Shown: one piece after another, positions 61,101-64,000 of the stretch
Layout of the letters: each line of letters opens with the position of its first letter
Numbering within the stretch: the stretch's first letter is position 1
Origin: Enoplolaimus lenunculus
Taxonomy: Eukaryota > Nematoda > Enoplea > Enoplida > Thoracostomopsidae
DNA length: 64,000 bases
Direction of reading: 5' to 3'
Assembly (NCBI GenBank): GCA_030248215.1
Contig: JASANG010003548.1
Location: 182,710 to 246,709, forward strand
Notes under the pieces: model-generated
Told to the model about the DNA's origin: nothing
Databases searched by the model: none
The model's input: the letters and a program-made list of their open reading frames with translations, nothing else
Position numbers and translations under genes: made by a program

Positions 61101-61880
61101 ATGTGTCTATCATATAAAAATATTGTCCACTACACAGTTTTTCAAACATTTCAATGACCTAGACAGTGTCACTGCGAAACAGTCTTGTCCGGATAGAGTT
61201 TCCGTGAAACTCTATGATGTCCGTGAATGGCGGTGATACTGTTGGAAAATGAAGGGTTTCGACAAAACATAATCTGGGCAAGCTATTGAATTTGTTTTGA
61301 AACGGGACATTTCGTGTGTCGAGTGTACGTATGGTAACATTTGAGTGACATTATTGAAAGCAGTGTCCCATGATCACTAAATCTTGTAATATGAAAATGT
61401 ATGTCTGAAGTTTTGAATTTCACTGAATACTGTCTGTCATTTGTTTAAAATTTAATATGACAAGAGCGTTAAAAAATCAAATGAAATAAATACTTTATAA
61501 TCGTAGCCGAACGCAGTTAATCCTAAAACGTCCAATGATAAATCGCCTAAATCAGGACGAATAAGCCGTTTAACTGGTTTAATTGTTGATGATATGGCTT
61601 GCAATCCTGGTTCATTTTGTGTGGTGGCATTGCAACATTGTCGCCAACGAGTGACAAGCCGCTGAACGCATTGATCAATTGTTGGTAAGTATTGTTTCAG
61701 CACAGCGATACGAAACGCTGGAGATGCGATCCGTCGCAGCCGTTTGTGACGTTCGCCGTCTGCAATTAGCAACGAATCTCCAACTGATATTTGGAGTTGC
61801 TCAACAGCGGTTAAATCGCCACGACAATAGTTACTTGCATTTGCAACAAGAACATAGTTGACCCATGTTGGATGAGCAAT
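54785..61880 (-). CDS. Cytochrome P450 (N-terminal exon not found)
   Basis: Exons 61880-61494, 60274-59740, 59218-59054 and 55128-54785 join in phase to 476 residues ending in TAA. The missing start, perhaps 60-90 residues, would hold the membrane anchor. Seen in order: LLIADGERHKRLRRIASPAF (C-helix region), LFAGYDTTSLSATW (I-helix AGxDTT), IRATLRESMRLFPPAP (K-helix ExxR), EFIPERFLNE (PERF) and PFSDGRHKCIA (heme loop with the axial Cys; the usual Gly two residues after it is Ala). This is a haem mono-oxygenase, probably microsomal, of a CYP4/CYP3-like general type; substrate unknown. The introns hold Harbinger-like MITEs, a 2.2-kb foldback and a minisatellite. All catalytic residues are present, so it may be functional if the first exon exists. 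Confidence 0.85.
55992..57140. mobile_element. Harbinger-like MITE, interrupted by another copy
   Basis: Left end TGCGGGGTTCACGTTATAAC; continues to 56219, resumes at 56904 (CATACCTAAATTGTCC) and fades near 57140 without its right end. Confidence 0.75.
56220..56900 (-). mobile_element. Harbinger-like MITE inserted in its own kind
   Basis: Starts TGCGGCGTTCACGTTATAAC, ends TTATAACGTGAACCCCGCA; TAA on both sides (56217-56219, 56901-56903). Opposite orientation to the host copy. Confidence 0.82.
57910..58568. mobile_element. Harbinger-like MITE
   Basis: TTA on both sides (57907-57909, 58569-58571). Same internal order as 40190, 43163 and 48772. Confidence 0.82.
58572..58906. repeat. Diverged Harbinger-like right end
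   Basis: Begins with TTGACGTCAAATCAACTTGG-like text near 58610 and ends GGTTTTAACGTGAACCCCGC. The middle is unlike the other copies. Confidence 0.5.
59054..59218 (-). CDS. P450 exon with ExxR
   Basis: Acceptor CATGTTTTAG, donor GTAAAG after IPAG. Encodes MPYIRATLRESMRLFPPAPY. Confidence 0.88.
59740..60274 (-). CDS. P450 exon with I-helix
   Basis: Acceptor AATATTTCAG, donor GTAAAT. Encodes the F-G region and TFLFAGYDTTSLSATWTLLL. Confidence 0.88.
60790..61090. repeat. 19-bp minisatellite, locus 2
   Basis: About 16 copies of TTTCCCGCCAAAATTTGAA, more regular than at 34945-35272. In a P450 intron. Confidence 0.88.
61254..61508. repeat. Left arm of an inverted duplication (P450 border)
   Basis: The reverse complement of this stretch, the end of a P450 exon plus its intron, reappears at 63699-63955 with only a few differences. 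Confidence 0.85.
61494..61880 (-). CDS. P450 exon, first visible
   Basis: Acceptor GTTTATAG, donor GTATTT. Encodes IAHPTWVNYVLVANASNYCR and the C-helix; ends LGLTAFGYDYK. Its right edge and the following intron are copied inverted at 63699-63955. Confidence 0.82.
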
Positions 61881-62094
61881 CTATAAACTCGGTGTGTAAT
61901 TTGTGTAAAAACACACACACAACGGAGTAAAATGGTCTCGTGAAAATATGCGTTGTACGACATGGTTTTAGATGATTAATTTAACAAAACAGATAATAGG
62001 ATTTGGCGATTTTTTGCAGTCTATTGACTACAAAATCCTGTTGACCACACTGAATTTACCAATTACGCCAATGTAAAATTGTCAAATAAAGATA

Positions 62095-62160
62095 TTATTT
62101 TGAATCGGTTGACGAATCGGGTAAGAGTCGCTCAATACCGTTTTTGAGCACATCAACAGA
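62095..62160 (-). CDS. Candidate last exon of an upstream - strand gene
   Basis: Strong acceptor CTTTTTTTGCAG, then SVDVLKNGIERLLPDSSTDS, Lys and TAA. No domain. It lies just upstream of the first P450 exon found, which makes the P450 start hard to place. Confidence 0.35.
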   Translation of the reverse strand, partial: SVDVLKNGIERLLPDSSTDSK

Positions 62161-62343
62161 CTGCAAAAAAAGAAAACATCACTGAGAATGTAAGCGTTGC
62201 TCGCTTTGTCATTGGTTTGAACGCGAGTTATATACTCGACAAAGAATGCAAAAACGTTGATTTTGATTTTTAAAGCTTGAAGATAAGAAATTGATCAGGA
62301 TAAATTTTCAATTGTTTTTAGCTCAGTACAGAACTGTGGTTAA

Positions 62344-62527
62344 CCCTTTCTCACATGTATATTTTCTATTTGCCCTGAGACCTACTTTTATGCTAGGATT
62401 CGAACTCCAGTGACTGGAGTGGGAGGCGTATACCATCACCGCTCAGCTATAGGAGCTTGACGCTCGAGCCCGAGGGGCTCTCACGTCTTGTGGTGATTTA
62501 GTACTATGTGTACGTGTTGCAATTGTT
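62344..62527 (-). mobile_element. Truncated piggyBac-like MITE with tRNA-like module
   Basis: TTAA at 62340-62343, then CCCTTTCTCACATGTA. Read on the - strand it has the A box (TAGCTGAGCGG variant) and B box. Cut at 62527 where GGCCCATGTATAGATCAGGG, the telomere-MITE terminus, begins. Confidence 0.7.
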
Positions 62528-63250
62528 GGCCCATGTATAGATCAGGGGCTTCCACTTTTCCAGGGTGGAAAACTTACGACCAGGAGTGCATCGCAGCCAC
62601 TCCTGTATGACGAACTGATTTTTCACTGGTTGGTAGGAAAAATCGCGGGCATAGGTTTTGCTGTGGAAAAGTGGAAAACTCATAAGCCTGCATATTCCCT
62701 GGTTCGGTAGGGAAAATCTGTAGTGTAAAGTTTGTTTGGAAAACGGGAAAAGAGGAAAATTTAAAAGCTTACATTATTCCTGGGTTGGTAGGGAAAATTT
62801 GAAGCATAGGTTTTGGTTGGAAAACGGGAAAAGTGGTAAATTTGAACGCCTTGATTTTCCCTTGGTTGGTAGGGAAAATCTGTAGTGTAAAAGTTTGCTT
62901 GGAAACCGGGAAAAGTGGAAATTTTAAAAGCTTACATTATTCCTGGGTTGGTAGGGAAAATTTGAAGCATAGGTTTTGGTTGGAAAACGGGAAAAGTGGA
63001 AAATTTAAACGCCTAGATTTTCCCTTGGTTGGTAGGGAAAATCTGAAGCATAGGTTTTGGTTGGAAAACGGGAAAATTGGAAAATTTAAACGCCTAAATT
63101 TACCCTGGGTTGGTAGGAAAATTTTGAAGCATTGCTTTTGTTTTTAAAACGGGAAAAGTGGAAAATTTCTACGTCTAGATTTCCCCTTGGTTGGTAGGGA
63201 AAATATGAAGCATAGGTTTTTGTTGAAAAATGGGAAAAGTGGAAAATTCC
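62528..63250. repeat. ~80-bp tandem array starting with a telomere-MITE end
   Basis: Begins with the terminus GGCCCATGTATAGATCAGGG, then about eight copies of an 80-81-base unit with GGAAAACGGGAAAAGTGGAA, TTTTCCCTTGGTTGGTAGGG and GAAGCATAGGTTTTGGTTG. No coding. No matching right terminus seen. Confidence 0.75.
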
Positions 63251-63698
63251 AATGGAACGATTTAATAAAACACATAGCAGATATTTGCTAAAATTAACAA
63301 GTTCAATATCACTTTCAACGCACCTGATTTCTCCTCACCCTGCGGCATCATCTGGTTCGGCTACTTTTGTTCACTTCCGGCTTCTCTGGATTGGCATTTT
63401 TGGCAACAGATTTTTGAATATATGGTCAAAACAAGTAAATGTGGTCGGAAAACAGCTAATTGGAAACAAAATATACTTTAATACAGTTAAACCTAAAATG
63501 AGCAGTAGCATTTACCCCAAAATAATACACTTACTATTTAAATAGTATCACATTATCTATAGTTCCTATAGATATTGGTTAAAAACAAGATACCACCGAG
63601 TGGTCAAGTATTATCAGAACATAAGTTGTTAGACAAAATCCATGCTTTGAGTGACGCCTTAGGTTGTAAAAGTTTAAATTGTTTAAAAAGACGTTGTT
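63251..63698. other. Nothing supported
   Basis: A 97-codon open frame (63252-63545, +) has no domain. On the - strand a short Lys/Pro/Glu-rich open piece near 63330-63400 is followed by a donor-like GTGAGG, but no exon could be settled. Confidence 0.3.
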
Positions 63699-63955
63699 GG
63701 CTATGATTATAAAGTATTTATTTCATTTGATTTTCTAACGCTCTTGTCATATTAAATTTTAAACAAATGACAGACAGTATTCAGTGAAATTCAAAACTTC
63801 AGACATACATTTTCATATTACAAGATTAGTGATCATGGGACACTGCTTTCAATAATGTCACTCAAATGTTACCATACGTACACTCGACACACGAAATGTC
63901 CCGTTTCAAAACAAATTCAATAGCTTGCCCGGATTATGTTTTGTCGAAACCTTTC
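63699..63955. repeat. Right arm of the inverted duplication (partial P450 copy)
   Basis: Reads GGCTATGATTATAAAG on the + strand, i.e. the GYDYK exon end followed by the same intron, now in + orientation. Upstream of 63699 the P450 exon is not continued, so the coding part is only a few codons. Confidence 0.85.
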
Positions 63956-64000
63956 CAGAGCAGCATACGTAACTGAACGAAGTACACACACATATAACAT

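Noticed and set aside
62560-63250. CRISPR-like array
   Set aside because: Units of about 80 bp are repeats throughout, without unique spacers, and the DNA is eukaryotic.

Overview
This 64-kb window is repeat-rich, intron-rich eukaryotic DNA, probably from a nematode. Reasons: arrays of TTAGGC (the nematode telomere unit) are scattered through it; introns run from under 1 kb to nearly 9 kb with short TTTCAG-type acceptors; and one spliced gene encodes a small cysteine-rich secreted protein of a nematode-like kind. The species is not determined. Nothing bacterial was found.

Host genes, joined by splice sites and reading phase. (1) + strand, about 1.7-34.4 kb: the 3' part of a gene with a C2-domain fragment, a linker, one membrane span and an acidic tail, ending at 34352 with a poly(A) signal. 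(2) - strand, 18688-15764: a complete three-exon gene for a 306-residue secreted metallo-beta-lactamase-fold protein of MBLAC1 type, lying inside an intron of gene 1. (3) - strand, 45134-38053: a complete five-exon gene for a 292-residue secreted, probably GPI-anchored, cysteine-rich protein, including a 23-nt micro-exon. (4) - strand, 61880-54785: a cytochrome P450 with four exons; its N-terminal exon was not found. Three orphan exon candidates (50.2, 51.4 and 62.1 kb, all - strand) may mark other genes.

Mobile DNA fills most of the rest. There is a nearly intact non-LTR retrotransposon (LINE) at 23.8-26.9 kb, with one stop codon between endonuclease and reverse transcriptase. An 8.2-kb young LTR element with no recognisable gag/pol is inserted in a palindromic MITE (2.0-10.2 kb). 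Several MITE families are defined here by terminal inverted repeats and target duplications: a telomere-repeat family (8-bp duplications), a Harbinger-like family (TTA/TAA) full of CATATG palindromes, a piggyBac-like family (TTAA) carrying a tRNA-like module, two mariner-like families (TA), and several hAT-like families (8 bp). Many are nested.

Tandem arrays: a 19-bp unit at two distant loci, a 21-bp GC-rich unit at 52.5 kb and an unit of about 80 bp at 62.6-63.2 kb. Two large inverted structures lie in and beside the P450 gene: a 2.2-kb foldback (55.55-57.74 kb), and an inverted copy at 63.70-63.95 kb of a P450 exon/intron border.

Exon structures are predictions from sequence alone. Family names rest on motifs, not on searches.
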